Positions 1 to 12,540 of a DNA stretch of 64,000 nt are shown one piece after another (positions within the stretch are counted from its first letter, which is position 1; each line of letters starts with the position of its first letter). The notes under the pieces were generated by a model that worked only from the letters and a program-made list of their open reading frames with translations, was not told the origin of the DNA and did not search any database. Source of the stretch: Nyssa sinensis (lineage: Eukaryota; Streptophyta; Magnoliopsida; Cornales; Nyssaceae); NCBI GenBank assembly GCA_008638375.1, contig CM018052.1, positions 28,478,045-28,542,044 on the forward strand, given 5' to 3'. The translations under genes and the position numbers were made by a program.

Positions 1-988
1 AGAAGACTTGAATTCAAGACTCTTCTTGAACTCAAGACTTTGAAATTTATCTCAAGATCTTTACCATTTGGATGAACCATTAGAGTTAATAAGGTGAGAA
101 AACCTATTTTACATATATGTTAAACAATTTCCTAGTTTCAATAGATGGTCATCAAATGGGCATTTCAACAAGTTTTTAAAAAGTCATGAACAGATTTCAA
201 GTGAGGTTGGAATTGATTGCTTTGGATTCTTTTGGACGTAGACGTAATTATAAAGCTCTGATAGCTTTAGTCTGGTCAGAAGGTTATGTCACGTAAAGCA
301 CCATGAAGACGCTTGCCCAGAAACTTCTTCACTGCATGCATGATTCCAGGGCCGCGACATTCGGGAGTTACAAAAGCTAATGACTACTTTTATTAATTTG
401 ATTATTTTGGTTTTGCTCAAAAGCGAAGAATCAAAGAACAGTTTTAACTTGAATGTTGGGATTATGTCGCTACTCATTAATAATTATGGTCATTTGAAGT
501 TGTAATTCACCGATAAAAATATTCAAAAATAAAATTAAACATTTTGAGTATGAATATTTTTTTGTGTGTTTTTAGAATTTAAAAGATGAATCTGACTGTC
601 ATAGAAATAAAAACTTAGTTTGATGTATGTAAGTGATCAAAATATTCTCTTATCAATTTATTAAAAAATAATAATAATTATGTAACACTAAGGTTATGCT
701 TTGCCTATTTTTTCTACCTTACATCTATATAGATATCAGAGGGACAGACGGGAGGTTTGATTTTTAGTAATTGAAATGATAAATAATATCATGGACAAAA
801 ATATGAGAGAGAAAGAGGAGAATTTATCCGATAAGGGAAGTCATTTTATACCACAATCTGATATGACGTGTCAATCTCTCATAATATTTTCAAGATAATT
901 AATTATTGTGTTTATAAAAAACAATTACAAAATATACTACATTTGATAATGACAGTGGAATAAAAGAGGGGGAGAGAGATGATTCCTC
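1..988. other. intergenic region upstream of the E6-like gene
   Basis: This AT-rich stretch has no credible coding exon. A short open frame on the minus strand near 289-477 has no recognisable motif and I do not call it. The last 150 bases before the TATA box serve as promoter for the gene at 1070. They include an ACGTG-type core (GACGTGTC near 865) of the kind bound by plant bZIP factors, but the match is short and may be chance. Confidence 0.5.
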
Positions 989-995
989 TATAAAA
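989..995 (+). promoter_or_regulatory. TATA box of the E6-like gene
   Basis: TATAAAA lies about 80 bases before the ATG at 1070. A start of transcription 25-35 bases downstream (about 1020) would give a 5' leader of roughly 50 bases, with the CT-rich stretch GCTCTCTCTCTATCC just before the ATG. This is a normal layout for a strongly expressed plant gene. Confidence 0.6.
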
Positions 996-1069
996 CGCCA
1001 TTGGACTATCACAAAACTTTCCCACCATTCTCAACACCAAACCAGGACCAGCTCTCTCTCTATCCAGTA

Positions 1070-1780
1070 ATGGCTCTCTCTACCAAATTTCTTTCTTTCC
1101 TTTTTTTACTTATTCCCTTATCCTCTCTACATATTCATGCCAGAGAAAGCCAGTTCTTCAGCAAAGTTATCATTAATAACAACAACCCCAAACCCACAGA
1201 AGTTCCCAACAAAGAAGAACCTTTGAGCAAACCAGAGCAAGAAGAGGCAAGCTTCACCCCACAGACCCAAAATGGCTATGGCCTCTACGGTCACGAGCCC
1301 GGCCAGCTCCCTCCTACCACCACCACCAATGGTGCACCCTACAACACAAACAACCTCCCATACAAAAGTGAATCTGAAAATCCCTCCAACAAATTCTACA
1401 CCACCAATTCCAACAACAACAACTATGACTACAAGAAGGACGGTTATGTGACCGAGCCACATGGCATGAGTGACGACACAAGGTTCATGGAAGCTGGCTA
1501 CACCACCACAACCAACAGCAACAACAACTACTACAATGGTGACGACAATTACAATACCCAGCAGCTACAGGGCTTGAGTGACACAAGGTTCCTGGAGAAT
1601 GGAAGGTACTTTTATGACCTTAACAGGGAGAATAATTATCGTAATGGGTACCAGAACTCAAAAGGGGTTTATTATAATAACAAGGGTTATTATGGGAATA
1701 ATGAGAATTCAAATGAGTACTATAAGAACTCCATGGAAGGGTACCAGAACCAAGAGAGTGAAGATGACTTCATGCCTTGA
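1070..1780 (+). CDS. E6-like secreted, asparagine-rich protein
   Basis: Single-exon gene of 236 residues. I take the ATG at 1070: the open frame runs further upstream, but only to a TTG codon. The first 24 or so residues (MALSTKFLSFLFLLIPLSSL...) are a clear signal peptide, so the protein should enter the secretory pathway and reach the cell wall or apoplast. The mature part is rich in Asn, Tyr and Gly with runs such as NNNNYDY and NNNYYN. It contains two copies of a G(M/L)SD(D)TRF(M/L)E motif (about residues 136 and 174), the second continuing as NGRYFYDL. This motif plus the N/Y-rich spacer is the signature of the E6 family, first known as an abundant cotton-fibre protein. The biochemical role of the family is unknown. 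The acidic C terminus ends in ESEDDFMP. Frame and length look intact. Confidence 0.85.
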   Translation: MALSTKFLSFLFLLIPLSSLHIHARESQFFSKVIINNNNPKPTEVPNKEEPLSKPEQEEASFTPQTQNGYGLYGHEPGQLPPTTTTNGAPYNTNNLPYKSESENPSNKFYTTNSNNNNYDYKKDGYVTEPHGMSDDTRFMEAGYTTTTNSNNNYYNGDDNYNTQQLQGLSDTRFLENGRYFYDLNRENNYRNGYQNSKGVYYNNKGYYGNNENSNEYYKNSMEGYQNQESEDDFMP

Positions 1781-2705
1781 GCTTTCGTACGTCTGCCATA
1801 TATCAAGTACTGAGCAACATGAGATGGGTTTTAATTATAATTGGTTATGTTCAATGTTAAATTATCGTTTAGTGGAGAAGTTGAAAGTATAGATTAATTT
1901 ATGGGTTGTTTGGTGTTTGCATAGTTTTCATGCTTTGAAAGACTGAGGGTATGATTTTATACTTGGTGACTAAAGGTTTAATATATTGTATAACATTTAA
2001 GCTTGTATATATGCTGGTCCTCTTCACACACAAACACACACACACACACAGAGATATATATATATATAGTCATGACTAACATATACTTTAGAGAATAATC
2101 AATTCTTTGTGTTTTTTATATATTTTATTTTTTGTTTATGTCCATAATCTAAATCTGTAACTAATAAGAGGAGCATGTTTTGTTGAGGCGAGGGAGCGTT
2201 ACATACATGTTTGCAATTGAATCCTACAATAGTCATGGGTACAGAAGTAGAGGAAAATAAAGTTGAAAAGGGCAAAAAAACAAAGAAGGCCATCAAATTA
2301 TGGTGATGGAATTTTTTTCTTTTTCCTTTTGCTTTATCTTTTTTTTTTTTTTCCTTAAAGCACTTTAGTCGTATGATAAAGTAATACTTTTAAAAGAAAA
2401 ATATTTGTTCTTTTCTCGTAAAATGTTCCATTAGAAATTAACACCATAGGAACACACTCCATGAACAACATTACTGTTGCTATACTAGCTTCACCACTGC
2501 CCAGTAATTTTTTCTTAATTATTTTGGAATTGGTTTTACGAACGTTGTTCTATTCTAAATTGTGAACTCAAACCATGACAAATGCAACTGACCTATTTAA
2601 TCATTTTGTTTCACATTCACGAACAATATGCTTTACTTTAGTAATTAAATTAAGGCTACATGTAATCATCATAATAAAGGGTCAAACCCAATATGATACT
2701 GCCTT
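1781..2705. other. 3' flank of the E6-like gene with a compound microsatellite
   Basis: The 3' untranslated region of the E6-like gene probably ends within the first few hundred bases. A compound (CA)n-(TA)n microsatellite lies at 2024-2068. No coding sequence is recognisable in the rest. Confidence 0.5.
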
Positions 2706-2967
2706 GAAGGCTTAATCCTGGGAGAGTTATTTTTGGTGGTTCCGGCACGTATCAATCCTTCACCATGTGCAAAGTTAAGTCATATATTCACACAGCGATA
2801 AGAATTCAAACTCATAAAAACTTTTAGGTATGATTTTTTCAACCTCTCTCAAAGGCTTGTCCACGAGAGAGTTATTCTGCGGTGGTTCCTGAATACACCG
2901 ACCCTTCAACATGTATATAGGGTTAAGCCACTAACTTGTGGGCAGCGATAAGAATACGAGCCTACAC
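2706..2967 (+). repeat. degenerate direct duplication, about 115-bp unit
   Basis: Two imperfect direct copies lie at about 2706-2820 and 2852-2967. Both read in order: AAGGCTT, GAGAGTTATT, GTGGTTCC, CCTTCA(A/C)CATGT, GTTAAG(T/C)CA and CAGCGATAAGAAT. The spacing between copies is about 146 bases. The text resembles dispersed plant repeats and may be an LTR or SINE remnant, but I cannot assign it to a family. Confidence 0.55.
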
Positions 2968-5900
2968 CCATCTATGTGTACAGTTTGCCCAACCACTTCT
3001 GAGTTATGGCTCTTCCTATCAAGTCACTGTACTCACGCCTAGAAGACTGATCCCAAAGCTCAAACTAGGATCTCAGGCATAACACCTTGGATTGATCACC
3101 GATTGTTCTAATGTTGAATATACTTAATTTTTAATGTATATATAAAGGAGAAGAGTGTTTTTGGCAAATTTTCTTGACTACTCACCTTAGCCATCTTATA
3201 GTAAATTGATACTTGGTATACCGATTTGATTTATCAGATGATATATTAATAATTCTTTTGTAATTAATAAATGCGTTTCGACATTTTATTTAAATTTTTT
3301 TTAAAAAATTTGATGTATAATGTCATACATCCATTAAATCAATTCAGTAAATCAAATCACGGTATATAACTATCAATCAATGCCCTAATGGCTAATATGC
3401 TAATATAAAGTAACAATTCATATTAAATCAGACAAAATAATTATACATTAGGCCACTGCGAGGTCATAATCTGGATTCTGGACTCACCTAAACACCTTAA
3501 CAAATATGGAAAATATGAACTCTGTATATGACAATATATGACAATTTAACCTAAGATTTTTTTTGGTAACTTAGATCAAACCCACCAAGCGCAACCTCCG
3601 ATTGCATGGCTAAATTGTAAATCGAACCTCCTTAAATTTAAGATTTATTAGTAATTGACAAATCAATAAGGGAGAATATAAACCACAAAGGGCAAAAAGT
3701 AACCCCCAATGTGCTAGTCATGAATTGAAGTTTCTTCCGTGTGGCTGTTTTTGTTAATCGACAAAGAAAAGCATTTTATTGATGAAAAATACAAATTTCT
3801 TTCCCTTGATTGACGGACTGACTTGCCTTTGTTCACCCTTAATTGGGTTAACTTGATGCTTAAGCTTCAAGGTTTTAAGTGATCTTTTTTACTTTGATTT
3901 TGAATTGAACTTGCCGTTCACAAAGACTCATATATATATACATATATGTGTGTGTGTGTGTGTCTGTGTGTGTACACATAGACATATATATCATTGATAA
4001 ATTAGGAACATAAAATGATACAATTGCATAGGCACTCATAATGTTGGGGATGGAATGGTAAAAATTTGGAAAGGGGTACAAATATTAATCTATGTATACA
4101 TATATATATATATATTATATGTGTATATTTATATACACATTTAAATTTATATATGTGATAATATTTAAAATAATATAAAAATATTGAAAGCAAAAAATTT
4201 ATATAATTTAAAAACATAATCAGCGTGGGTTACCTAAATTTACTCCCGTCCCGACCTATATTGAGTTTTAGTATTTTTTTTTCCCATCTTCAGTCCCGCC
4301 ATTTATCCCTGAAACTAAAATGTTAAGGGTTTTATTCTTATATATCCCGCCCCCCCCCCCCCCCTCTCTCTCTCTCTCTCTACCAACCGGAGTTGGTTAC
4401 TGGCACAAAAGGGAGGTGCCTTAGAGCAACTCTAAAAGTGAGATTAGGAGGGGAGTTAGCCTCTCTAACTACCAATATGACTTATGACTCATTTTTGCAC
4501 TGTTAACCCTCCAAGGAAATACCCATTTTGAATACAACCCATGAAGTGGAGAGCTAGATGCAAATGTGCATCTAGTGGGAAGAGAGAGAAAGAGCATCCA
4601 AAAATTAGAAGGAACCCAACTGCTGTCATTGTTCATAGTCGTCGGAGAAGGACTATCTCGCAAAGATTGAACAGTGACAAAATGTGTATAAATTTAAGGG
4701 TTTCGGTTCACAAATCACAAATTCAGGAATGTTTATCACAAAATAAAGAATATATCAAAGAGAGATGGAGAGTGAGACACAGACATATATATATATATAT
4801 ATATCACAATGTGTGAAAGAGGGTTGAGAACCTGTGAGTGTATTTTCACCGCTGTCCACTGCCTCTTTTTATTGCGCCGATCAACCTCCCTATTCTCTCC
4901 CCTTTTTGCTTCTGGCGCCGACAAACCCCCCTTTCCCCCTCGTTTTTGTGCGCCACCTCCCCCCTTCTAAGTTCTTATGCCGCCCCCCAACCTCTCTTTA
5001 TTTTATTATTTTATTTTAGGATTTTGGATTTTTTTGTTATATTTTTTTAATAAATTAGTGTTGAGTTGAGTTAGGGTTTAAAGTTAGATTTTTTTTTATT
5101 AATATCAATTCATTTTAAAGTTAGGCTTTATTTTTTTGTTAGAGAATGATTTGTTATTTTTTTTTATTGTTCTTAAATATTTAATTTTTATGATAATTTT
5201 CATTGGTTGTTATAATTATATGTTTTTTTTTATTATTTTTAAATATTTAATTATTCATTGAATTACGATTGTTAAAATAGAGTCATTAAATAAAATCAAA
5301 TTATTAAAGTGTTTTAAATTTAAAATATAAAAATAAATACTCTCTTTTAGATATAATTATAGAAGTGATATATAAAGTTAAGAGTCATTGAGTGAGGTAG
5401 AGCGCAACCATCTTATCCAAAACTAGTTAAAAGTCAAGCTTATTTAGTTAGAAGTCTATGAAAAAGTACAAAAAATGATTCTCAAGTCCAAGATCAAATT
5501 TAATAACCTATCAAGTTTTTCAAACTTACCATAATTAAAATACTCTTACATTCATAATAGTTCATCAAGTCAAAGGCACATGTGCTTGAATGGAGGTTAG
5601 TTTTTAAAAAAAAAAATATTTAAAATTTAATTACTTATAAATTATAGATTAATTTTTAATAAAATTTATATATTTGGAACTTAAAAATTAAAATTTATCG
5701 AACAGGATTCATATTGAATATAAAAATTTGAAAAAAAAAATCATTCTAAAGGTTTAAACTTTCGTCAGCAAAAGTGTAAAATTTATATTTTTGTAGTGAA
5801 ATGCTTAGTCGAGGTTAAAAATGTAAAATTTTACACTTTTCTAAAACGATAAAAATTCACAATTTTATAAAAATTAAAAAAATTCCTTAGTCACGTGTTG

Positions 5901-6928
5901 GGATGTTCAAAATTGACTTTCAAGATTGTGAAAAAAATTAATATTTAAAATACGAGTGATTAAAAATCTACTAATTGTAAAATTATAAAATTTACACTAT
6001 TTCAAAGTGTAATAATTTATAAAAGTGTAAAAATTTATAATTTCATAAAAAAATTTGAAAAAAATGAGTGAATGATAAAGACATTAACCATTTATCCGAC
6101 CCAATTTAATAGTCATCATCATTTATTTTGTCCATAAAATACAATTACTTACAACTCAGAAGCATCGGATTTGGGCACCCAAAAGCACCATTGGAACCAA
6201 ATTCAAGTACCGTCTCTCTCTCTGTACAAAACCCAACAAAAACCACCACCACCATGATCCACACCCACAACTACCCCATCACCATGATCCATGGCCCCTC
6301 TCTCTGCAAATTTCTTCTCTCATTCTCAATCACTCCTTCAAGCTCCACCATCGATCACCCAACAAGCAACCACATTCCACTATCCTTGCGCAGCACCGGA
6401 CGGGTGAGTCATTGCCCATCACTTACTCCCTTGCTCAGAAAACTAAAATCTGAATGAGATTCCTATAGTAAGAGATGATCTTTGTGTAGAATTTTCCGAT
6501 CTGGACTTCTTGTAGATGGTGAACCAATGGAATTCTTTGTGTATATTCTTGGAATCACGTGGATGGATTAGAAATTTCAGTCCTGGGATTGTGAGCCAAC
6601 ACAACTGTAATAATCACCATCGCAACCTCCTCATCACAAGCATCCCACCCATGTTTCTAGCGTTGAGAGTCGCAAGCTTCCCACCCAAGTTTCTAGCAAT
6701 GACACTGATGAGAGAACGGGATCATGAGAGGGTTTTACGATTTGGGTTCTTTTGTTTTGTTTCGGAGGTATATATATTATTGGGTATTATTATTATTAAT
6801 AAAATATTTACAAGTGTTATGTCATTATAATAAATTTAAATTCAAAATAAAAAATAATTAATTAATTTACTTTGGATTGACAATATACATAAATCTTATA
6901 ATAATATAACATTTTTAAAAAAAAGTTT
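2968..6928. other. AT-rich intergenic DNA with microsatellites
   Basis: No gene is supportable here. Simple repeats lie at 3930-3973 (TA then TG), 4097-4118 (TA), 4350-4382 (C15 then CT) and 4786-4803 (TA). A local inverted repeat (AAAAGTGTAAAATTT / AAATTTTACACTTTT) lies near 5770-5842. A CT-rich, exon-like stretch with an ATG at 6291 and a GTGAGT donor at 6404 could be an orphan first exon, but it has no recognisable product. Confidence 0.5.
4350..4382. repeat. compound microsatellite C15-(CT)n
   Basis: A run of C passes directly into a CT dinucleotide repeat. Such tracts are error-prone in sequencing, so the exact length is uncertain. Confidence 0.9.
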
Positions 6929-6930
6929 TC

Positions 6931-7218
6931 AGGTGGAAGCACTACAATAAAGGGATAGAAAAATGCAGCGGCATAGGAACCACGGGACCCCCCTACTAGT
7001 AAAGGGAAAACGGAAGTGCGCTCCTGCGCACCAGCTGAAAAAGCCCTTTCCCTTTTTCATAATAAGAAGGTAAGCTTCATAGCTCCAACCTAGTTTTGGG
7101 GCTTTGATGCCCTTTGTATAGGTTGGGTTGCTGGATACGGGATCCTCGTAGTAGGCTGGACCAACATCCAGCCGAGAGAGGGCAGTCTTTAGAAGCAACA
7201 GGTTGGGAAACCAAGAGA
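6931..7218. other. probable insertion of plant mitochondrial DNA (NUMT)
   Basis: A block of about 290 bases differs sharply from its surroundings. It is close to 50 percent GC, has no A/T runs, and reads in the style of plant mitochondrial intergenic DNA (for example GGGACCCCCCTACTAG, GTGCGCTCCTGCGCACC and AAAGCCCCAAAACTAGG on the reverse strand). An open frame of 89 residues on the minus strand spans it but matches no family I know. The flanks are ordinary AT-rich nuclear DNA and a TA microsatellite. I infer organelle origin from composition and recalled style only. Confidence 0.5.
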
Positions 7219-9310
7219 ACGCTATATATATATATATATATATAATTGGTGAATCATTAATTCATTTAATTATTAACAGGAAAAAATTGTACTTATTGAT
7301 TCAATTATTTAGAAATCTTGAGGAATTGGTTTTCCCAGATCAAATAACTGAATATATATCAAAGAATGTTGCATATGAATGCAACAAAAGGTGTCCGAAG
7401 ATCTTCCATTTGCTCAAAAAATCATTTCTCAGAGCCGCTAGAATTGCAGATTAGGATTATTAACAAGAAAGAAAGTGGTTACGCATGATATATGACTTCA
7501 CAAGTCTTATTATTACTATTAATAACTTAGACTTAAATTTTTAACTATAATGTTGTGGACTTTTTAAGTTGTTGGGATAGTAGGCTTAAAATATTACATT
7601 TATAATATTTGAACTGGTTTTAGAGGTTCGTAGAGTGCCCCCTTAATGGGCAGCTGGATGTCGAATATTTGTTTGATGATTTGCTAGTGTATTTGGCTTG
7701 GAAGGCATTCTGTTCTTGAGATCAATATTGTTGCTAAATGGGCTGGTAGGATTTTGGTTTTCGGGCACTTGGCTTTTTTTGGACTTTTGGGAGAGCTTGC
7801 TACAGGTTCTTTAAATGGAGTTTGGTTACCTTTTAGATTAAAGTACTTAAATGTTGTGAAAATTAACCATGAAATCCATGGAAAAAGAGAAACCTTCAGC
7901 TTCTCTATATCATAAATGGAAGGCTGGATTGTGAATCTTTGTGGGTGTGGCCTGTTTTTCACCATTGCAACTTGTAAGACCAGTTTAAATTAGCTTTGTG
8001 AATGAGTTGCTATCTGGCGTTCCAAGGTCACCTGACTTGTTATTTAGGAATCCTCCTATAAGTTTGGTTTCTATAATTGCAGCTGTTGCGACAAATAACA
8101 AAATAGTTGATACATGTACAATCAGCAAATACACACAAATTAATTGCTTATAGAACACAAAATTTACATGATTTGCCTTACACTTGCATTCATGGGCGAT
8201 AATGTAGAAAAATAGTCTATTAGAACATAAATAGATAGAATACAAACCGATGATTGTAAACTTGTTTCTTCTTTTCATTGAAGTTTTCAGCGGCCGAGTA
8301 TCATCTCGCTTATCTTTTAATAGGAGAGATCATGGTTTTGAATCACCTCAAAGGAGAAGTGTGTGATATTATATTGATTTTTCAGTTATGGACTGAACTT
8401 ATTGGTGGTATGATTTATTTCTCAACAGTAAACTCGACACAAAGGTAGAACTATGTGAAGACTGGGGTGAGCTAAAGCCTCCTAAGTTCTAATTATTTTT
8501 TTTACCCATATGAACCTAGCCCTCTATCATTTAAATCTAACTTACCGCAAGTTTTAGTCCAACCTATTTCTATCTAAACCCAACTCAACCATTATCAATA
8601 ATTTCTTTCTTTTTAAAGTATTGAACAGGATTTGCAAAACTTATAGCACACAAGTTTTGACACAACCCTATTTTTAACTAAACCTAGCGCAACATTAACC
8701 TTAATCCTTTATTTTTTATTGTCATTTATTTCATGGGTTTTGATTTGTTTTTTTAACTTTTGTTTGATTATTGAGAAATTTGAAAACAAGGAAAGAAAAT
8801 AGAAAAAAAAACGTTGGCAAACTTTTGGAGGGCCGGTGGCCACACCTGGATCCTCCAATGGTGAAATGTAAACATGGACTTAGTAGCTGTTTGGCCCCGT
8901 GGTGGGCGGCCAAAAATAGCATCCCCAAGAGGAAGCTCTTCTCATGAGTTTTTGATTCAAATGATTTATTTTACTTTGAAACTGCCTTCTCGAACGGAAC
9001 CGTTTATAAAAACTCTTATTCTTTAACTTACATTCACTTGAGTTATTTATTAACGTTATTTTTTTACCTTTTGTTTTTAAGTTAAAAAAAGAAAAAGCAA
9101 TTTTGAAAAAGTTTTTATTTTGATTAATTAATTTTTTTTAAAAAATACTTTATACTTCTTAAAAATACTTTAAGAAAAAATGTTACCAAACTTAGACTTT
9201 ACCTAACCCAACCCTTATTTTCTTCTAAAATTGAGACTTGTGAGTATTGAGGTATCATGTTAGCATCAGCGCACAGTGACAATGAACCAGCGGTCCAAGA
9301 ATTAAATATT
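7219..9310. other. intergenic region, no recognisable gene
   Basis: Starts with a TA microsatellite (7223-7244). Open frames at 7203-7454 (+), 7684-7965 (-) and 7985-8278 (-) have no known motif and normal AT-rich composition. The piece ending at 7454 (residues ..LFRNLEELVFPDQITEYI..) looks mildly protein-like and could be a worn gene fragment, but I cannot name it. Nothing else stands out. Confidence 0.4.
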
Positions 9311-9858
9311 ATGTAAATTACACATACGTTTCTTAATTTTTTGTTTTTGATATTGTACTATTTTTTTTTACTTGATAATATACCAATAACTTTCTCCAAT
9401 CGATTTATTTATTCAAAATGATAAAACTATCCATTTTATTTATTTATCTTTACATTTTTTTCAATTCTAACTAATTTTTTCTATCTTTTTTAAATATTTT
9501 TTATTATTTTATTTAAAAATAAATTTAAGATAAATAACTTATTTTTATTTTATATCAAAATAAATTTAAAATTTTATCAATATTTATTTAGAAAATAAAA
9601 AAAGGTCAAAATTAAAAAAAAAAAAAATTAGAAAAAAAATATGAAAATGACAATTTTGTCATTTTGAAAAAAAAATTGATCAGAAGGAGTATTTGTATAT
9701 TGTTACGTAAAATAAGAAAAGTCAGTGTAATTATAAAAATCTCAAAAGAAGTCAGTATAACTATAAAAAAATTTAGAAAAAATCAATGTTTTAAAATTTT
9801 CAAAAAAAATTAATTTAATTATCAAAAATCTTTATAAAAAAAAAGTATAATTTACCTT
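9311..9858. mobile_element. AT-rich Mutator-type inverted-repeat element (non-autonomous)
   Basis: The left end reads ATGTAAATTACACATACG and the right end, reverse complemented, AGGTAAATTATAC. The inverted arms continue inward for well over 100 bases: the left arm has ATATACCAATAACTTTCTCC then CAAAATGATAAAACTATC; the right arm reverse complemented has ATATACAAATACTCCTTCTG then CAAAATGACAAAATTGTC. The termini match those of the elements at 15580, 15908 and 21582. Flanking 9-mers TTAAATATT and TTAAGTATT match at 8 of 9 if the right end is set one base out. There is no coding capacity. Confidence 0.6.
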
Positions 9859-10293
9859 TTAAGTATTAAGTATCTTATAACCCCCATATAATATAGGTAT
9901 TAGTCTCCGCTCAATTATCTACAGTTGCACGTATCCCTCAAAGGGGGCCATTCATGTTTAATGCCATAAATTCATTAAGTTGACCCAACATCTAACGACT
10001 GTAATATACCACCAATTAAAGAGGAAAGAAAAAACATTTAACGACTGTTTCATTTATTGCATTGCTTAAAAAAAGTTATAGTAGGTATATAAGGGATTTT
10101 CTTACCCTATTTTTTTCTTTTAAATATAAGATTATGAAATTTAATTATAGTGAATTTTACTACTTGGTGCTTGAGAGTAAAAAATTTGAGTATGGACCTA
10201 AACAGTTCTATAGAGTGCTTAGATGAAGTGGTTTTAAATATTTTATACTATATGATAAGTATTTTCTGATATTATCATTGTTTATATTTAATT

Positions 10294-10459
10294 GAATAAA
10301 TTATACTAATTTTTTTTTAAATTTCTGACAACTATTCTATTTTTTTCTAAAATTTTTAAAATTATACTGATTTTTTTTATTTTACCTTTCAAATTATAAA
10401 TATTCTCTCCTGTCAATTTTTTTTCTTTTCAAAATAACAAAATTTCTTATTTCTTATTT

Positions 10460-10490
<31 letters not shown>

Positions 10491-10740
10491 TTTTGATCAA
10501 TTTTTTTATTTTTAAATAAATATTAATTAAAATCTTAAATTTATATTTATATAAAATAAAAAAAATTATAAAGTTAGAAAAATTAATTAAAATTGAAAAA
10601 AAATTTTAAAAAAATGAAAGACTTAATTTTGTCATTTAAAAAAAAAAGACTAAGTGAATGTATTTATAGTTTATCAATAAAAATAGAATAAGTGAATGTA
10701 ATTTCATAAAACTTAAAAACAATATAGGTGTAATTATCAA
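10294..10740. mobile_element. degenerate AT-rich inverted-repeat element of the same type
   Basis: The left arm (TAAATTATACTAATTTT ... AAATTATACTGATTTTTTTTATTTTACC) and the right arm, reverse complemented (GATAATTACACCTATATTG ... ATGAAATTACATTCACTTATTC), can be aligned as long inverted repeats with internal text like the element at 9311. No clean target duplication could be found, so the boundaries are approximate. Confidence 0.4.
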
Positions 10741-11441
10741 AAAAAATATATATATTTTTAAAAATTATTTAAAACGCAAACAAAATGTGGTCAGGAATAA
10801 ATTAATTTTTTTTTCAAGAATCACATTACTTAATGAAAGTGATTGATTCCAGCCTGATGTTAAAAGTTCAATATAAATCATCCTGGCTGGGGGGTTGGTT
10901 TACAAGGAGCACGCGGTGACTGGATGGCTGAACTCCTAGGTAGGACCCAGTAACTTGTCGTTGTTTGAAGGAAGAATTTGGAGTCTGTCTAGTCTTCACT
11001 GGTATTTCCATAAACCATTTCATTCCTTTTTGGATTAGTCTATCATCATGTCTTGAAGGAGCCCAACTTGACACCATGATTTTACAGGTAAAAAGTGGTT
11101 CTTTCTCATGGTTCCCTTTGGCTTGAGTTTCCAATTTCTATTGTATTGATTTACTATTTCTCTAGTATATCTATTCATCTTTTGATTTCGATTATTTTGT
11201 TTAAAATCTGAAGCTATCTGCTTCTAGTTATGATCACTGATATTTCCATATGATTCTTTTGTGATAAGTTGACTCTGCTCCCTTTGAACTATCATGGCTC
11301 ATTGATATTTCTTCGTGAGAAGTTTGTTCAGTTGCCAGTTTTCCTAATATTTCATCACTTTCTTTAAATTTCTTGTTTGATGGCTTATGGGTATTCCTTG
11401 AATTCATTTTCGAAGGGAAACTTTGAAAGAAGCTCAATAGT

Positions 11442-11478
<37 letters not shown>

Positions 11479-12540
11479 AATTTGACAAAGTTTTTATAAA
11501 TCCATTCTTTGATGGCTCATGGGTATTCTTTGAATTAATTATTATTAAAGAGAAACTCATTAAAAAATATATATAAAAAAAAAGAGGCTCAAAAATTCAG
11601 ATTTTCATGATGTTTTATTTTATTTTTTGGTTAGGTGGTGTTTTTACAGATATACTTCATGGTGAAGATTTTTTGTTTTTTGTTTTTTTTTTTTTTTTTT
11701 TGGGGGGGGGGGTGGGGGGGGAAGAGAGAGAGTCTAATCTTAACAATTTCTCAATCTCTAAGTACTCTTTGGATTCATTATTTGCAGAAACCCATTTGAA
11801 AAGATGCTTTCAGTTAGCAGATTTTTTTACCTACTTCAGAGATTTAGGCAGCTATAAGTGCCTGGTGAAAAATAGGCTTCTTTCATCAGCCCAACTGTCA
11901 AGAATACTATATATAGCTGTTCAATTGAAAACAGGAAGTACAAAGCTTGATCTGTATTGATTATGGCTAAGATGTATATCCAGCTGTCTGAATCAGTAAT
12001 TTCTTTCATGTCCATAATGAATCAACCAAAACAGAGGATACATTCTTCCAAATGGAAGTTACATTTTACCATTAGATGAGAGGATAAAATTTGTGTTTTA
12101 TCAGTTGCCTCCCTATTTAGTAATGTTTCTAGAGGCTGTAAATCAAGGATTGCTGGAATTAAATGAGTTTGATGAAAACCCCATAAGAGATCAAACAAAG
12201 CTCTAGTTCTACATCTAGCTTAGTGTGAAAGTTATATATATAACAGAGTTCTTGCTAGAGTGGCGGAGAGCAGGCCAGTGTAGTTTTTGAGTTTCCATTT
12301 AATCAAGGGCGGAGCGAGAAAATTTTAAGGGTGGGGTATAGAATTTTTTGGGGGAAATTTTAGGAGGGAAAAATATATATATTTTCAAAATTAGAGGAAA
12401 AATTTATATGTAAAAACTTGTTTTTGCAAAATATAATCAAAAAATTACTAATGTTCTAGTGGTTTGATTTTGTGGGTCAATCTGATCTTGATGAATGCTA
12501 TGCTGCTTTGTGTTAATTAATCTCTTTCCAGGACCATGAG
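10741..12540. other. upstream region and probable 5' intron of the At3g17950-like gene
   Basis: Contains a (GA)n microsatellite at 11443-11475 and a T19-G tract at 11683-11721. Two minus-strand frames (10868-11134 and 11234-11437) are in phase with each other but separated by several stops and resemble nothing I know. Just before the gene, CTCTTTCCAG at about 12522-12531 is a good splice acceptor. The gene at 12541 therefore probably has an upstream exon, coding or leader, which I could not locate. Confidence 0.45.

Noticed and set aside
1127..1462. Open frame of 111 residues on the minus strand
   Set aside because: It is the shadow of the Asn-rich E6-like gene; the Val/Gly-rich translation is just antisense of AAC/ACC codons.
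3571..3645. Reverse-strand text resembling a SINE B box (GGTTCGATT)
   Set aside because: No A box at a suitable distance and no family match.
6128..6457. Possible first exon with an ATG at 6291 and a GTGAGT donor at 6404
   Set aside because: No family resemblance, no second exon found and no TATA box; kept only as a remark.
10868..11437. Two in-phase minus-strand frames that could be exons of one gene
   Set aside because: Several stops lie between them, the first begins with TTG, and no splice sites or motifs support a gene.
11607..11960. Open frame of 117 residues through a T/G tract
   Set aside because: The start is AT-rich intron-like DNA and the middle is a homopolymer run; no motif.
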